A stretch of 64,000 nt of DNA from Oleidesulfovibrio sp047973035 (GCF_047973035.1 NZ_JBKEBF010000020.1:124001-188000); one strand, 5' to 3'; shown: positions 32,263-41,438, counted from the first letter of the stretch. Numbers and translations: made by a program. Notes: a model not told the origin generated them from the sequence alone.

Positions 32263-33945
32263 ATGGCAACACACTTTCGTCAAGGACAACATAAAAAATT
32301 GACTCAACACACTGATAACACACACATTAAACAAAACAGGACTAGTCTGGAAACAGAAGTGCCTGCTACATTTTCCGGTGAACGAGTTGACCGTTTTGTC
32401 GCAGCTATGCTTGTAGATTCAGCTATTTCCCGCGCAAAAATTCAGAGGGCAATAACTGACGGCCAGCTGCAGATTGACGGAACAATCTGCACCAGCCCGA
32501 AACACAAGCTTAAAACCGGCCAGACCATCAGCTTCAGCTTCGAGCAGGCAGAGTCCAGCGTAACACCTGAAGAAGGCAGTCTGGAAGTACTGTACCACGA
32601 CGAACATATGATCGTAGTAAACAAACCCGCAAGGCTTACCGTTCACCCTGCTCCCAGTTGCCCCGAGGGAACTCTTGTTCACCGTCTGGTGCATCATTTT
32701 CCTGAACTGCAGGCGCAGGAAGGTTTCCGTCCTGGCATTGTGCACCGCATAGATAAAGACACCAGCGGCCTTCTGCTGGTGGCCCTTACCGAAGAAGCCC
32801 GTCTGAGACTGAGTGAAGCTTTTGCTGACCGAACAATCAATAAAGAATACCTTGCCATTGTGAAAGGAGTTCCGGCTACGGCAGAAGGCGAAATTGATGA
32901 GCCCATAGGCAGACACCCGAATCATAAAACCCGAATGACGGTTATCCGTGGCGGGCGCGAAGCCCGCTCTTCATGGCGTGTTCTTATGGCCGACCCTGCC
33001 GGTGGCGGCGGAACAGGTTGGGCGCTTACCGCAGTGCGCATCTACACAGGCCGCACACACCAGATTCGTGTACACATGAGCCATATCGGTCATTCACTGT
33101 GGGGAGATGCCCTATACTTCGGCATGCCTGATAAAGACGAACTGTCACTCACGCCCTCCCTTGCGCACACTGCAAACCGGCAGATGCTGCACGCATGGAA
33201 AATTGCTTTCGACCATCCCATTACCGGCAAACCGCTACAATTCACTTTGCCCCCACCGGCAGACTTTACCGCGATCATTCGCGATCTGGGCAGACGAAGC
33301 CAGCGCGTAGTGCTTACCGGAATGCCGGGATGCGGCAAGTCGGCCGTACTTCAATTAGTTAAAGAACAAGGCATACCGACATGGAGTGCCGACGCATGTG
33401 TAGCCGAGTTGTACGCCCCGGGTGGGGACGCGTGGCACGGTTTACGAGGGCGCTTCGGCGACCGTTTCATTCCCGAAGACAACGCTCCGGTAGATAAAAA
33501 AGCAATGCTGCATGCCATGCAATCGGATAGTAACATCCGCAGGGAGATAGAAGAAATTGTTCACCCTGCCGTGCGCTACCATCTGACAAAATTCTGGAAC
33601 ATGCACAAAACAGCTCCGCTTGCTGCAGCTGAAATCCCGTTATTTCTTGAAACAGGCTGGAAAAGCGACGCAGATGTTCTTGTAGGCGTCTACACACCTG
33701 CTGCAATGCGGGCAGAACGTCTGCGTACAACCCGTGGCTGGAATGAAGAAGTCATTGCTTCAATGGATGCATGGCAGTGGCCGGAGGCCGACAAAATGCG
33801 GGCCTGCAATCTGATCATCGATAACACAGGTACAGAGCAGGATTTAAAACACAAAACAAAGGCATTGTTACGAACGCTTGAAACATTGCGCGAACATAAA
33901 CTGGACAGGCTGGTCAGCACGGCAGTCCGACTGTGGACAAAATAA
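32263..33945 (+). CDS. Fusion of an RluA/RluD-type pseudouridine synthase and dephospho-CoA kinase
   Basis: A 560-residue two-domain protein. Residues about 35-335 form an RluD-type enzyme: an S4 RNA-binding domain (GERVDRFVAAML...RAKIQRAITDGQLQIDG), NKPARLTVHPAP, and the catalytic-Asp motif GIVHRIDKDTSGLLLVA (about 158-174), then YTGRTHQIRVHM. Residues about 347-550 match dephospho-CoA kinase: P-loop LTGMPGCGKSAV (353-360), SADACVAELY, VHPAVR and IPLFLETGW, ending with LIIDNTG. Thus one polypeptide would modify rRNA or tRNA and also do the last step of CoA synthesis. GGAGG lies 8 bases before the ATG. No separate coaE is in the window. Confidence 0.9.
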   Translation: MATHFRQGQHKKLTQHTDNTHIKQNRTSLETEVPATFSGERVDRFVAAMLVDSAISRAKIQRAITDGQLQIDGTICTSPKHKLKTGQTISFSFEQAESSVTPEEGSLEVLYHDEHMIVVNKPARLTVHPAPSCPEGTLVHRLVHHFPELQAQEGFRPGIVHRIDKDTSGLLLVALTEEARLRLSEAFADRTINKEYLAIVKGVPATAEGEIDEPIGRHPNHKTRMTVIRGGREARSSWRVLMADPAGGGGTGWALTAVRIYTGRTHQIRVHMSHIGHSLWGDALYFGMPDKDELSLTPSLAHTANRQMLHAWKIAFDHPITGKPLQFTLPPPADFTAIIRDLGRRSQRVVLTGMPGCGKSAVLQLVKEQGIPTWSADACVAELYAPGGDAWHGLRGRFGDRFIPEDNAPVDKKAMLHAMQSDSNIRREIEEIVHPAVRYHLTKFWNMHKTAPLAAAEIPLFLETGWKSDADVLVGVYTPAAMRAERLRTTRGWNEEVIASMDAWQWPEADKMRACNLIIDNTGTEQDLKHKTKALLRTLETLREHKLDRLVSTAVRLWTK

Positions 33946-34195
33946 AAAGCAGTTGTACAACCCGCTGAGTTTACGCACGCATAACGATTGAGCCAAAAGC
34001 CGTTCCTTTCTCCGCAATCAGAAAAATGTCATGTATGTGCAATAGGAAAAAACAAAAAACGGTTTCAAGAAAACGTACGCGGTAACATCCCATCAAGCAC
34101 CATGGCTAACAAGCGGTAACTACGGAATAAAACTACAGCGCTACATACAATGCGATACACAGCCTCTATCGGCACCAACTGCACACGGAGCAGAA

Positions 34196-34939
34196 ATGTT
34201 TCCCATTCGTGATTCCATTCCCAGAGTTCACCGCCCCTGGGCGGTCTGGACAATTCTGGCATTGAACATTGCGGTATTTGTCTTTGAACAGGGAATGCCG
34301 GACTTCACCTTGCTCCGCTTCATGCATTTATACGGCGTGGTGCCCATGCGCTTCACATCGCCGGAGTGGGCGCTTTTCAGTGGTTATCCTGACAGTTATT
34401 TTCCATTTCTCTCGCACATGTTCATTCACAGCGGCTGGCTGCATATGATTGTGAACATGTGGACCCTGTGGATTTTTGCCGACAATATCGAAGATGTCAT
34501 GGGGCCTGTGGGGTTTGCGCTTTTTTATCTTCTGTGCGGACTGTCCGCCACGTGCGTTCACATACTGTTCAATGCCGACTCCAGCATTCCGGTAGTCGGC
34601 GCATCAGGCGCCATTGCAGGCGTAATGGGAGCCTATCTGCTGCTTTACCCGCATTCAAAGGTTCTTACGCTGATTCCGGTACTCATCTTTCCGCTTTTCT
34701 TTGAATTTCCCGCCAGCATTTACATGGGGATCTGGTTCATCACGCAGTTTTTCTCCGGCGTAACCAGCATTGTCACGCCACAGGCAGGCGGCGGCATCGC
34801 ATGGTGGGCACATCTCGGGGGTTTTCTGGCAGGTATGGCGCTATTACCTGCATTCCGCCGCAACGACAGATGCTACTTCTGCTACAGGCCGGACCCGCGA
34901 AGACGTAGCGGTGTCATCGAGCTGCCCAGACAGGACTAA
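34196..34939 (+). CDS. Rhomboid family intramembrane serine protease
   Basis: A 247-residue, six- to seven-helix membrane protein. It shows HMFIHSGWLHMIVNMWTLWIF (helix 2 with the conserved His and Asn), the catalytic serine GASGAIAGVMGAY (about residue 140), and the catalytic histidine AHLGGFLAG near the end. A short Cys-rich cytoplasmic tail CYFCYRPDPRRR follows, like half a zinc knuckle. Substrates are unknown. GGAG precedes the ATG at 6 bases. The gene stands alone; the 250 bases upstream hold no gene. Confidence 0.92.
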   Translation: MFPIRDSIPRVHRPWAVWTILALNIAVFVFEQGMPDFTLLRFMHLYGVVPMRFTSPEWALFSGYPDSYFPFLSHMFIHSGWLHMIVNMWTLWIFADNIEDVMGPVGFALFYLLCGLSATCVHILFNADSSIPVVGASGAIAGVMGAYLLLYPHSKVLTLIPVLIFPLFFEFPASIYMGIWFITQFFSGVTSIVTPQAGGGIAWWAHLGGFLAGMALLPAFRRNDRCYFCYRPDPRRRSGVIELPRQD

Positions 34940-35272
34940 TCTGCCACAGCACATCGGAATTGCATGACAAACAAAACACATCGTGGCACACTGCCACCCG
35001 ATAACAATAATAGTACGCCTGCATCCCCCGCAGTCAGCGACTGCTTTCGTTGACTTGCCCTGCGGGATGCAGCATAACAACCTTCCGCCGACGGCGCTGC
35101 TACCATCACAGCAATACATATGCACTCCGGTAGTTGCCCGCTACGGGCCAGCAGATTCCCGGGCCTGAGACAGTGCTGAACGCACCGTACATCGCCAGAC
35201 AATGGATACAATATCCTTGTTGCCTTCCGGAAAACGCCTACGCCGCGGCAAATTCGCAAGTGGGGTTCACTC
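34940..35272. other. Non-coding gap upstream of sufC
   Basis: 333 bases without a supported gene. It holds an imperfect long stem GCATCCC-C-CGCAG (35021-35033) / CTGCGGGATGC (35070-35080), and a TTGACT (35060-35065) with a poor -10 candidate 18 bases on. A regulatory leader for suf is possible; no clear IscR or SufR site could be named. Confidence 0.4.
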
Positions 35273-36055
35273 ATGCTCGAGATAAAGAATCTTCGTGTGA
35301 AGATCGGCGATGTTGAAGTGCTCAAGGGCATCAACCTGCACATCAATGACGGCGAAACCTTCATTCTGTTCGGTCCCAACGGCTCCGGCAAAACAACGCT
35401 GCTGATGACGCTGATGGGCTTCGGAAATTATACCGTTACCGGTGGCCAGATTCTCTTCAAAGGTCACGACATCACCCATATGCCTATGTACGAGCGTGCT
35501 CGTCTGGGTATCGGCATGTCTTTCCAGCGCCCGCCTACCATTCACGGTCTGAAAACCCGCCATCTGGTAAGCATGTGCGGTCAGGGACGCAAAGTTGACG
35601 TGGACGGACTGGCCCGTAAAGTCAACTTTGAAAACTTCCTTGAACGCGACATCAATGCAGGTTTCTCCGGCGGCGAAATCAAGCGTTCCGAACTTCTCCA
35701 GCTGATGGCTCAGCAGCCTGATCTGGTGCTGTTTGACGAGCCTGAGTCCGGCGTTGACCTTGAGAACATGGTACTCATCGGCAAAACCGCCCGCCAGCTT
35801 CTGGACGGCGTGCCTCCGGCAAGCTGCAGCATGAAAGAGCACCGTGCACAATGCAAAACTGCAGGGCTTATCATCACCCATACAGGCTACATTCTTGAGT
35901 ATGTCAACGCAGATCGCGGGCAGGTAATGTACAACGGGCAGCTGTGCTGCGAAGCACGCCCTCGTGATATCCTCGACCACATCTCCAAGCACGGCTACGA
36001 AGAGTGCCTGCGCTGCCTTACCCCCACTAACGGTTCCATCAAGGAGGCCCTGTAG
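35273..36055 (+). CDS. sufC: Fe-S cluster assembly ATPase SufC
   Basis: ABC-type ATPase that acts with SufB in Fe-S cluster assembly. The 260-residue protein has Walker A GPNGSGKTT, a Q-loop FQRPPTI, the signature FSGGEIKRSELLQL and Walker B DLVLFDEPESG, typical of SufC. The region around SCSMKEHRAQCKTAGLIITHTG carries three extra Cys-containing spots and is slightly longer than in E. coli SufC. It is followed by sufB after 2 bases. There is no sufD, sufS or sufE beside it, so this is the minimal SufCB layout seen in many anaerobes. Confidence 0.95.
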   Translation: MLEIKNLRVKIGDVEVLKGINLHINDGETFILFGPNGSGKTTLLMTLMGFGNYTVTGGQILFKGHDITHMPMYERARLGIGMSFQRPPTIHGLKTRHLVSMCGQGRKVDVDGLARKVNFENFLERDINAGFSGGEIKRSELLQLMAQQPDLVLFDEPESGVDLENMVLIGKTARQLLDGVPPASCSMKEHRAQCKTAGLIITHTGYILEYVNADRGQVMYNGQLCCEARPRDILDHISKHGYEECLRCLTPTNGSIKEAL

Positions 36056-36057
36056 TC

Positions 36058-37218
36058 ATGGGTAAAATTGATCTTTCCCGTTATTCCTTTAACGGCGGAC
36101 AGGCCAGCCAGATCAGCGACCTGACCTCGCTTTCCAGCGAAGACAAACAGCGCCTGCTCTATGCCGGTATCGACGTAAACCAGTCCAAGGTCGGCGGCAG
36201 CTTTATGCACATGAACCACTCCGGCGTTCACTGCCAGACCCGTCAGGAAGGCCTTGAAGTCATGGACATCAAGGACGCCTACAACAAATTTGACGGCCTG
36301 CCTGAATACTGGTGGAAAATGGTTGATCCCGACAAAGACGAGTTCACCAGAGCTGCCTACGACAACCTGCACGGCGGTTACTTTATCCGCGCCCGCAAAG
36401 GCGTAAAGGTTACCGATCCTGTCCAGTCCTGCCTTTTCATCAAAGACAGCGGACTTGCTCAGAACGTGCACAACATCGTGGTTGTAGAAGAAGGCGCAGA
36501 GTTGCACATCCTTTCCGGTTGTGCCACCGCTCATGGAGCCAAAGAAGCTGCCCATATGGGTATTTCCGAATTCTACGTAAAAAAAGGCGGCAAGCTGACC
36601 TTTACGATGATTCACAACTGGGGCGAAGACACTGCCGTACGCCCCCGCTCTGCCGGTGTGATGGAAGAAGACTCTGTGTTTCTTTCCAACTACGTGCTGC
36701 TGAAGCCCGTAAAAGACCTGCAGATGTACCCCAGCATCACCCTGAACGGTTCCGGCGCGGTAGCGCGTTTCAACTCCGTCATGGTGACCCCTCCCGGCAG
36801 TTATGTTGACGCGGGCAACCGCATCATCCTGAACGCTCCCGATACCCGCGCTGAAATCATCGCACGTACACTGACCACAGGTGGCACTGTGATCAACCGC
36901 GGCTTCATCGGCGGATACAATGTTCCCGCCAAGGGCCATCTGGAGTGCAAAGGGCTTATTCTGGGCGGTGGACGCATTCACGCCATCCCCGAACTTGATG
37001 CCACCATCGACGGCGTAGAGCTGTCGCACGAAGCCGCTGTGGGCAAAATCGCGCAGGAAGAAATCGAATACCTGATGGCGCGAGGCATGGACGAGGACGA
37101 AGCAACCTCGACCATCGTTCGCGGCTTCCTGAACGTGGATATTATGGGGCTTCCGAAAGAACTGGAAGACTCCATCCGCGAACAGATTGACCAGCTTGAT
37201 GCCAGCGATGCCATGTAA
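36058..37218 (+). CDS. sufB: Fe-S cluster scaffold SufB (SufB/SufD family)
   Basis: Partner of SufC and scaffold for nascent Fe-S clusters in the cytoplasm. The 386-residue protein has the beta-helix core (HNIVVVEEGAELHILSGCATAHGAKEAAHMGISEF) and the C-terminal family part with GSYVDAGNRIILNAPDTRAEIIARTL, HLECKGLIL and LSHEAAVGKIAQEEIEYLMARGM. It is shorter than E. coli SufB, lacking the long N-terminal region, and belongs to the short SufB-like proteins paired with SufC. A start ATG with AAGGAGG upstream; operon with sufC. Confidence 0.92.
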   Translation: MGKIDLSRYSFNGGQASQISDLTSLSSEDKQRLLYAGIDVNQSKVGGSFMHMNHSGVHCQTRQEGLEVMDIKDAYNKFDGLPEYWWKMVDPDKDEFTRAAYDNLHGGYFIRARKGVKVTDPVQSCLFIKDSGLAQNVHNIVVVEEGAELHILSGCATAHGAKEAAHMGISEFYVKKGGKLTFTMIHNWGEDTAVRPRSAGVMEEDSVFLSNYVLLKPVKDLQMYPSITLNGSGAVARFNSVMVTPPGSYVDAGNRIILNAPDTRAEIIARTLTTGGTVINRGFIGGYNVPAKGHLECKGLILGGGRIHAIPELDATIDGVELSHEAAVGKIAQEEIEYLMARGMDEDEATSTIVRGFLNVDIMGLPKELEDSIREQIDQLDASDAM

Positions 37219-37649
37219 CCGGCCAAATAACCTTGTCTGAGACAATGCATCGGCCCGCCGGAAGTTCCGGCGGGCCGTTTTTATTATCTGGTACCAGCAC
37301 CCTGCCCCCGTAAAAAACCAAATGCCTCTACTCAATAACAGGCACAGCATCTTTATGTTCGCGCAGTAAAAAGGTATGTGCTTTTATCAGGTGCTCTTTT
37401 TACCTCGCTGCCAGCCAGCGCTGCTAAGCGTAAGACACACCTAACAAGGCGCTTTCTCAGCATCATCACGGCATCCACTCTGACCTGTTACGGACAGTGG
37501 TATTCTTCTGATTTCTGTTCTGAGCCCCGCTGCCATACGCATTCTTGCCTTTGCTGGCTCTTTTTTCTATCTTGCCGCCACAGTCTGCACAGATAGACAC
37601 CGTTCAGTTCAACCATTAACCGGCGATGCCGGAAGCTACAGGAATTCAC
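37219..37649. other. Gap after sufB without a gene
   Basis: 430 bases. The first 65 bases carry the suf terminator. The remainder has a short frame of about 70 codons (37378-37596) that lacks a good ribosome binding site and reads unlike a protein after its first 20 residues, so I do not call it. Confidence 0.5.
37251..37282 (+). terminator. Intrinsic terminator of sufC-sufB
   Basis: CGGCCCGCCGG (37251-37261) pairs with CCGGCGGGCCG (37267-37277), followed by TTTTTATT. Confidence 0.9.
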
Positions 37650-38099
37650 ATGCCAGGGTACAAAGGGCACCTGACCGGATGTACTGTTGTAGCAGGCGGC
37701 GCGCTTGCCGGTCTGCTTTATCTCAACGTTATTTCCGCGCCGCCCCTGACCATTGCATCACTTTTTGCGGTTGCACTTATGGCAACCATGTTTCCGGATA
37801 CGGACACCGAATCCAAAGGGCAGAACTTCTTTTATGCGATCATGGCAATCGTAGATGTCATCCTGATCATCAACAAAGAGTACGAATGGGCTGCACTGCT
37901 GGGACTTTTTGCGATGCTTCCCTCTCTTGGCAAGCATCGCGGCTGGACACACACATGGTGGGCCATGCTTGTTGTTCCCTTGCCTCTTATCTTTTTGCCT
38001 ATGGCTTTCTTCCATACACCCTGGGATGTGACCCTGCCATTTTATATTGCTGCTGTTGTCGGTTACGGCACACATCTGGTGCTTGATACGCTTTTCTGA
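37650..38099 (+). CDS. YdjM-like membrane protein (putative metal-dependent hydrolase, LexA-binding-type family)
   Basis: A 149-residue protein with four hydrophobic segments. The family signs are an Asp-rich motif FPDTDTESKGQ (about residue 49-59) and HRGWTHTWWAM (about 108), with a third GYGTHLVLD near the end, matching putative metal ligands of the YdjM family. The biochemical activity is not established. Start at 37650 with CAGGA 6 to 7 bases upstream. It faces sppA across a shared bidirectional terminator. Confidence 0.82.
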   Translation: MPGYKGHLTGCTVVAGGALAGLLYLNVISAPPLTIASLFAVALMATMFPDTDTESKGQNFFYAIMAIVDVILIINKEYEWAALLGLFAMLPSLGKHRGWTHTWWAMLVVPLPLIFLPMAFFHTPWDVTLPFYIAAVVGYGTHLVLDTLF

Positions 38100-38122
38100 T
38101 TCCCGACAGTCTCTGCAAATAC

Positions 38123-38160
38123 AAACGGCCCATGGCAATCGCCACGGGCCGTTTCGTTCA
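38123..38160. terminator. Bidirectional terminator between the YdjM-like gene and sppA
   Basis: AAACGGCCC (38123-38131) pairs with GGGCCGTTT (38146-38154), with ATGGC/GCCAC extending inward. The T-run is short on either strand. Confidence 0.6.
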
Positions 38161-38177
38161 TTAAAGACAACAGCAGG

Positions 38178-39146
38178 CTACTGTGCAAACTCCGGTGCCC
38201 ACAGATAGTAGAATCCTGTATCAGGTACGTTCAGATACTGAGACAGCGGCACTTGTACCAGTGGTGCAGTACCAGCCTGGGCGCTTACGGTATTATAAGG
38301 AGTATCGTTGGGGAATGGCTCTCTCCGGTAGACTACAACTGTGGCTTCCTTCAGGCCCGCAAGTTTTGCGGCTTCTTCCACGGCCTCATCAAAATACCCG
38401 ATACGATCTACCAAGCCCAGACTATGAGCTTCGGAGGCTGTCATCACACGGGCATCGGTATAGGAAGCTTCCTTACCCTGCAGGCCGCGACGCTGGCTTA
38501 CCAGGCCGACAAAGCGGCTATTCAACGTCATCACCATATTCTCTAAAATTGCTTCTTCTTCCTTGGAGTTTTCACGGAAAGGCGAACCGACGTCCTTGAA
38601 CTTTCCAGACTTGGTTGCAATAGCTTCCACACCGATCTTATCCATCAGGCCTGTTACGTTAGGCCGCAGGAAAATTGTACCTATGCTGCCTGTAATTGTA
38701 GACGGATGCGCCAGAATACGGTCTGCCGCAATGGATACATAGTACCCGCCGGATGTGGCCATATCCATTTGCAAAGCAACCACGCGGACTCCGGTCCGCT
38801 GCTTGAACCGCATAATTTCATTAAACAGCATATCGCTGGCAGTAACGCTGCCGCCGGGTGAATCAATGGTCAGAATGACGGCTTTTATGTCCGGGTCCAT
38901 CTCTGCAAGACGCAGACGTGAGACCACGTTTTGCACCAGACCGGGCTTATCGGTAAAAAATCCACGGTCAGGCTTGTTATCAATCACTCCGGTGACAGGC
39001 AGTACAAGAATCTTCTCATCACCTTCACCCTGCAGCTTGTACTCCTGCAAGGCTTCCGGACCGCCAAACAACTTCACTCCAGATGCACAGCCCGTAGCGA
39101 ACAGGCAAAACATCATCAGACATACAGTGGTCAGTCTCAACTTCAT
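38178..39146 (-). CDS. sppA: Signal peptide peptidase SppA, lipoprotein type
   Basis: Serine protease of the S49 family that degrades cleaved signal peptides. The 322-residue protein has a lipobox LFATGC at about residues 14-19, so it is anchored as a lipoprotein, unusual compared with the membrane helix of most SppA. It shows LTIDSPGGSVTASDML, the serine motif MDMATSGGYYVS and the Lys region ATKSGKFKDVGSPFR; the Ser/Lys dyad is therefore present. Start at 39146 with GAGGGAGA 6 bases upstream. The gene diverges from the Smr protein. Confidence 0.92.
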   Translation of the reverse strand: MKLRLTTVCLMMFCLFATGCASGVKLFGGPEALQEYKLQGEGDEKILVLPVTGVIDNKPDRGFFTDKPGLVQNVVSRLRLAEMDPDIKAVILTIDSPGGSVTASDMLFNEIMRFKQRTGVRVVALQMDMATSGGYYVSIAADRILAHPSTITGSIGTIFLRPNVTGLMDKIGVEAIATKSGKFKDVGSPFRENSKEEEAILENMVMTLNSRFVGLVSQRRGLQGKEASYTDARVMTASEAHSLGLVDRIGYFDEAVEEAAKLAGLKEATVVVYRREPFPNDTPYNTVSAQAGTAPLVQVPLSQYLNVPDTGFYYLWAPEFAQ

Positions 39147-39204
39147 ATACACTCTCCCTCAACTCATTCGGAGTCGATAATCAGGGTCAAAATACGGTCT
39201 TTGC

Positions 39205-39233
39205 TTGACACACAGCCCTAGGGTGTCAACAAT
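39205..39233 (+). promoter_or_regulatory. Promoter with an overlapping operator-like dyad
   Basis: TTGACA (39205-39210) and AACAAT (39228-39233) are 17 bases apart, just upstream of the Smr gene. The inverted repeat TTGACAC (39205-39211) / GTGTCAA (39223-39229) covers both boxes around CCTAGG, as a repressor site would. Confidence 0.5.
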
Positions 39234-39250
39234 CTCCGTTGGAGAATAGC

Positions 39251-40195
39251 ATGACTGACACTTTTAACAATCCTTTTGCAGCCCTCGAACAAGATAACTT
39301 CCCCGAAGCGGAAGAAGAGAATGCCCCTGCTACCGGACACTCATCCCCAGAAGATGAAGACGCCGAGCTTTTTGCACTGGCAATGCAGTCCTTTCATTCA
39401 AAGGCCGGCATGCCGGAACAGACTGCAGGATCCGGCAAAAAGAAAATAAAAAAAGAAGCTAATTCCGGCGGAGTTCTGCTGGGAGAACATGAGGCATTCA
39501 AGCGCGTGGCTAGCAAACACTTAGCAAACAACGACGACCGTAAGACCAAAGCTAAGCAAAAATCACGGACTGCGGTTAAACACCAGAAAAACAATCCGGT
39601 GCCGCAACCTGATGAAGACATGTTGTTCAGCAGAGCCATGTCCGGAGTTGCCCCGCTCAGCAGCAAAGGACGAGAAATCAACCCGGAAGTGGCGCTGAAC
39701 GAAAAAATCACGGCTGATTTTGATCCGCGTGCTCAGCTGCAGGAGTTTATTGAAGGTAAAGTCCAGTTTCAGATTGAGTATACTGACGAGTTCATTCAGG
39801 CCCATGTAGAAGGGCTGGACCCCGTGGTGCTGGGTAAAATGCGTGCTGGTCAGTACAGCCCTGAAGGCCACCTCGACCTGCACGGGCAGAATATTATTCA
39901 GTCCTACGGCGCCATGATACAATTTTTTCAAACCAGCTACACCAAGGGTAAGCGCTGTGTTCTGCTTATCCCGGGGCGTGGGAAAAACAGCCCCGAAGGA
40001 TATGGTGTTCTGCGCGAAAAAATTCAGACATGGCTCACCCGCGACCCGTTCAAACGAGTAGTGTTAGCCTTCTGCACCGCTCAACCGAAAGATGGCGGAG
40101 CCGGTGCTTTGTATGTGCTGTTGCGTAAGTTCAAAAAAAGCTCAGGAAAAATCCACTGGAACCGCACCCCAAGCGATGCGGATTTGTTTTTGTAG
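39251..40195 (+). CDS. Smr-domain protein
   Basis: A 314-residue protein. The first 190 residues are charged and low in complexity (acidic start, then Lys-rich, then FDPRAQLQEFIEGKVQFQIEYTDEFIQAHVEGLDPVVLGKMRAGQYS). The C-terminal Smr domain (about 205-300) has HLDLHGQ, LIPGRGKNSPEG and LAFCTAQPKDGGAGALYVLLRK, matching the DLHG and GRG motifs of stand-alone Smr proteins related to MutS2. These cut or bind branched nucleic acid; the exact substrate is unknown. TTGGAG lies 6 bases before the ATG at 39251. Confidence 0.88.
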   Translation: MTDTFNNPFAALEQDNFPEAEEENAPATGHSSPEDEDAELFALAMQSFHSKAGMPEQTAGSGKKKIKKEANSGGVLLGEHEAFKRVASKHLANNDDRKTKAKQKSRTAVKHQKNNPVPQPDEDMLFSRAMSGVAPLSSKGREINPEVALNEKITADFDPRAQLQEFIEGKVQFQIEYTDEFIQAHVEGLDPVVLGKMRAGQYSPEGHLDLHGQNIIQSYGAMIQFFQTSYTKGKRCVLLIPGRGKNSPEGYGVLREKIQTWLTRDPFKRVVLAFCTAQPKDGGAGALYVLLRKFKKSSGKIHWNRTPSDADLFL

Positions 40196-40493
40196 CCCAA
40201 AAGGCGCTGCGACCTGCAAGTCAGCTGATACATGCTGCAAAGTCAGGCAGTCAGATTAGGTACACGACACAACACCAACACAAAGGAAATACTTATCATT
40301 TTTCTTGGTAAAAACAATTCTTACAAGCATTATTAAACTTTCCAGAAGGCGGCAGTACCCTCAACGAATTTTCAACGATAGCTAGCGGGGGGGCCTTTCC
40401 CTCAGGATAATCCGAATGCCTCACACCCCGGCCGTTTATCCAATTTTATAACACAATTCTCATCTGCGCTGCGTAAACCTTATCGGCAACATT
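40196..40493. other. Gap without a gene before the metallo-hydrolase
   Basis: About 300 bases with no supported frame. It contains a run of seven G (40387-40393). No terminator or promoter could be assigned with confidence. Confidence 0.4.
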
Positions 40494-41339
40494 ATGATCG
40501 TTCATGCACTGGTGGATAATAGAAAGGCACCCGACCACCCCGCTCTCTCCGCCGAAAAAGGATTGTCTTTTCATATTCGGACTGCAAAAAACTCGATTAT
40601 CTTCGACATGGGTTGCGGTCGCACATTTTATGACAATGCAAAACTGATAGAAATCGACATTGAACATGCCGATATCGCAGTAATTTCGCATCGACACCAT
40701 GACCACGCCAATGGGCTGCCCCACTTCCTTCATCATAATCAGCACGCCAAAGTGTTTTTACGCGAATGTGAAGCCCGATCCTATGTGTTTAAGTTTCTGG
40801 CTGTTCAGCTCAATATAGGTTTCGACTCTGCTCTGCCGGAGCATTACCGGAACAGATTAATTTTTATTAATCAGACTACAGAGATACTTCCCGACGTATT
40901 CGCTGTTATCAATTCCAGCGACAGATACCCCCGTCCTGCTGGTAACCAATACCTATATTCAGGCAACAAAGAAGGTCTCTTGCCGGATACCTTCGAGCAC
41001 GAATTGTTTCTAATCATCAGAGAGCCTGATGGCTTAGTGCTCTTCACGGGATGCGCCCATGCTGGTGTATTAAATATGATCGAAACAGTGCGTACAATTT
41101 TTGAAGGCGAGAAAATAAAGGCCGTCGTGGGCGGCTTCCATCTGGTCGGCATCCCGATGCTAAACGGTCTTGAATGCCGCAAGTCTGACATTATTCAATT
41201 GGCAAAGCAGCTTGCACAGTGCCCGATAGATACGTTTTATACCGGACACTGTACCGGCGTAAGAGCCTACAGAGTTTTGAAAACTATTTTGGGCGAACGT
41301 ATTAACTATATACCGACAGGAAGCCGCATCAACACTTAA
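40494..41339 (+). CDS. MBL-fold metallo-hydrolase (dihydropterin-synthase-like subfamily)
   Basis: A 281-residue metallo-beta-lactamase fold protein. The motif ISHRHHDHANGL (about 65-76) gives the HxHxDH zinc ligands; LFTGCAHAGVLNM (about 183) and GFHL plus TGHCTG provide later ligands. This pattern fits the subfamily around archaeal MJ0301, which makes ribofuranosylaminobenzene-phosphate pterin, but the reaction here is not known. A long loop between the two zinc halves is typical. The start is less certain, since no good ribosome binding site was seen. Confidence 0.82.
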   Translation: MIVHALVDNRKAPDHPALSAEKGLSFHIRTAKNSIIFDMGCGRTFYDNAKLIEIDIEHADIAVISHRHHDHANGLPHFLHHNQHAKVFLRECEARSYVFKFLAVQLNIGFDSALPEHYRNRLIFINQTTEILPDVFAVINSSDRYPRPAGNQYLYSGNKEGLLPDTFEHELFLIIREPDGLVLFTGCAHAGVLNMIETVRTIFEGEKIKAVVGGFHLVGIPMLNGLECRKSDIIQLAKQLAQCPIDTFYTGHCTGVRAYRVLKTILGERINYIPTGSRINT

Positions 41340-41374
41340 GCTGTGTTTGCCCATTGAATGTTTCAACCATTCCA

Positions 41375-41408
41375 TAAAAAACGGGATGCCCTGACCAAGG
41401 CACCCCGT
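41375..41408 (-). terminator. Intrinsic terminator of the ndk-proC end
   Basis: ACGGGATGCC (41381-41390) pairs with GGCACCCCGT (41399-41408), followed by six U on the minus strand. Confidence 0.85.
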
Positions 41409-41438
41409 CTGAATTACATGACCGGATTGTTGCGGCTG

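Noticed and set aside
35995..37350. Antisense reading frame of 451 codons over sufB
   Set aside because: Shadow of sufB; composition unlike a real protein and no start signal.
37378..37596. 72-codon frame with a signal-peptide-like start
   Set aside because: It begins with GTG only 3 bases after AAAGG, and the rest is Cys/Ser/His-rich and unlike a secreted protein.
40387..40393. Run of seven G
   Set aside because: It is intergenic and not within a recognisable promoter; the length is not exceptional.
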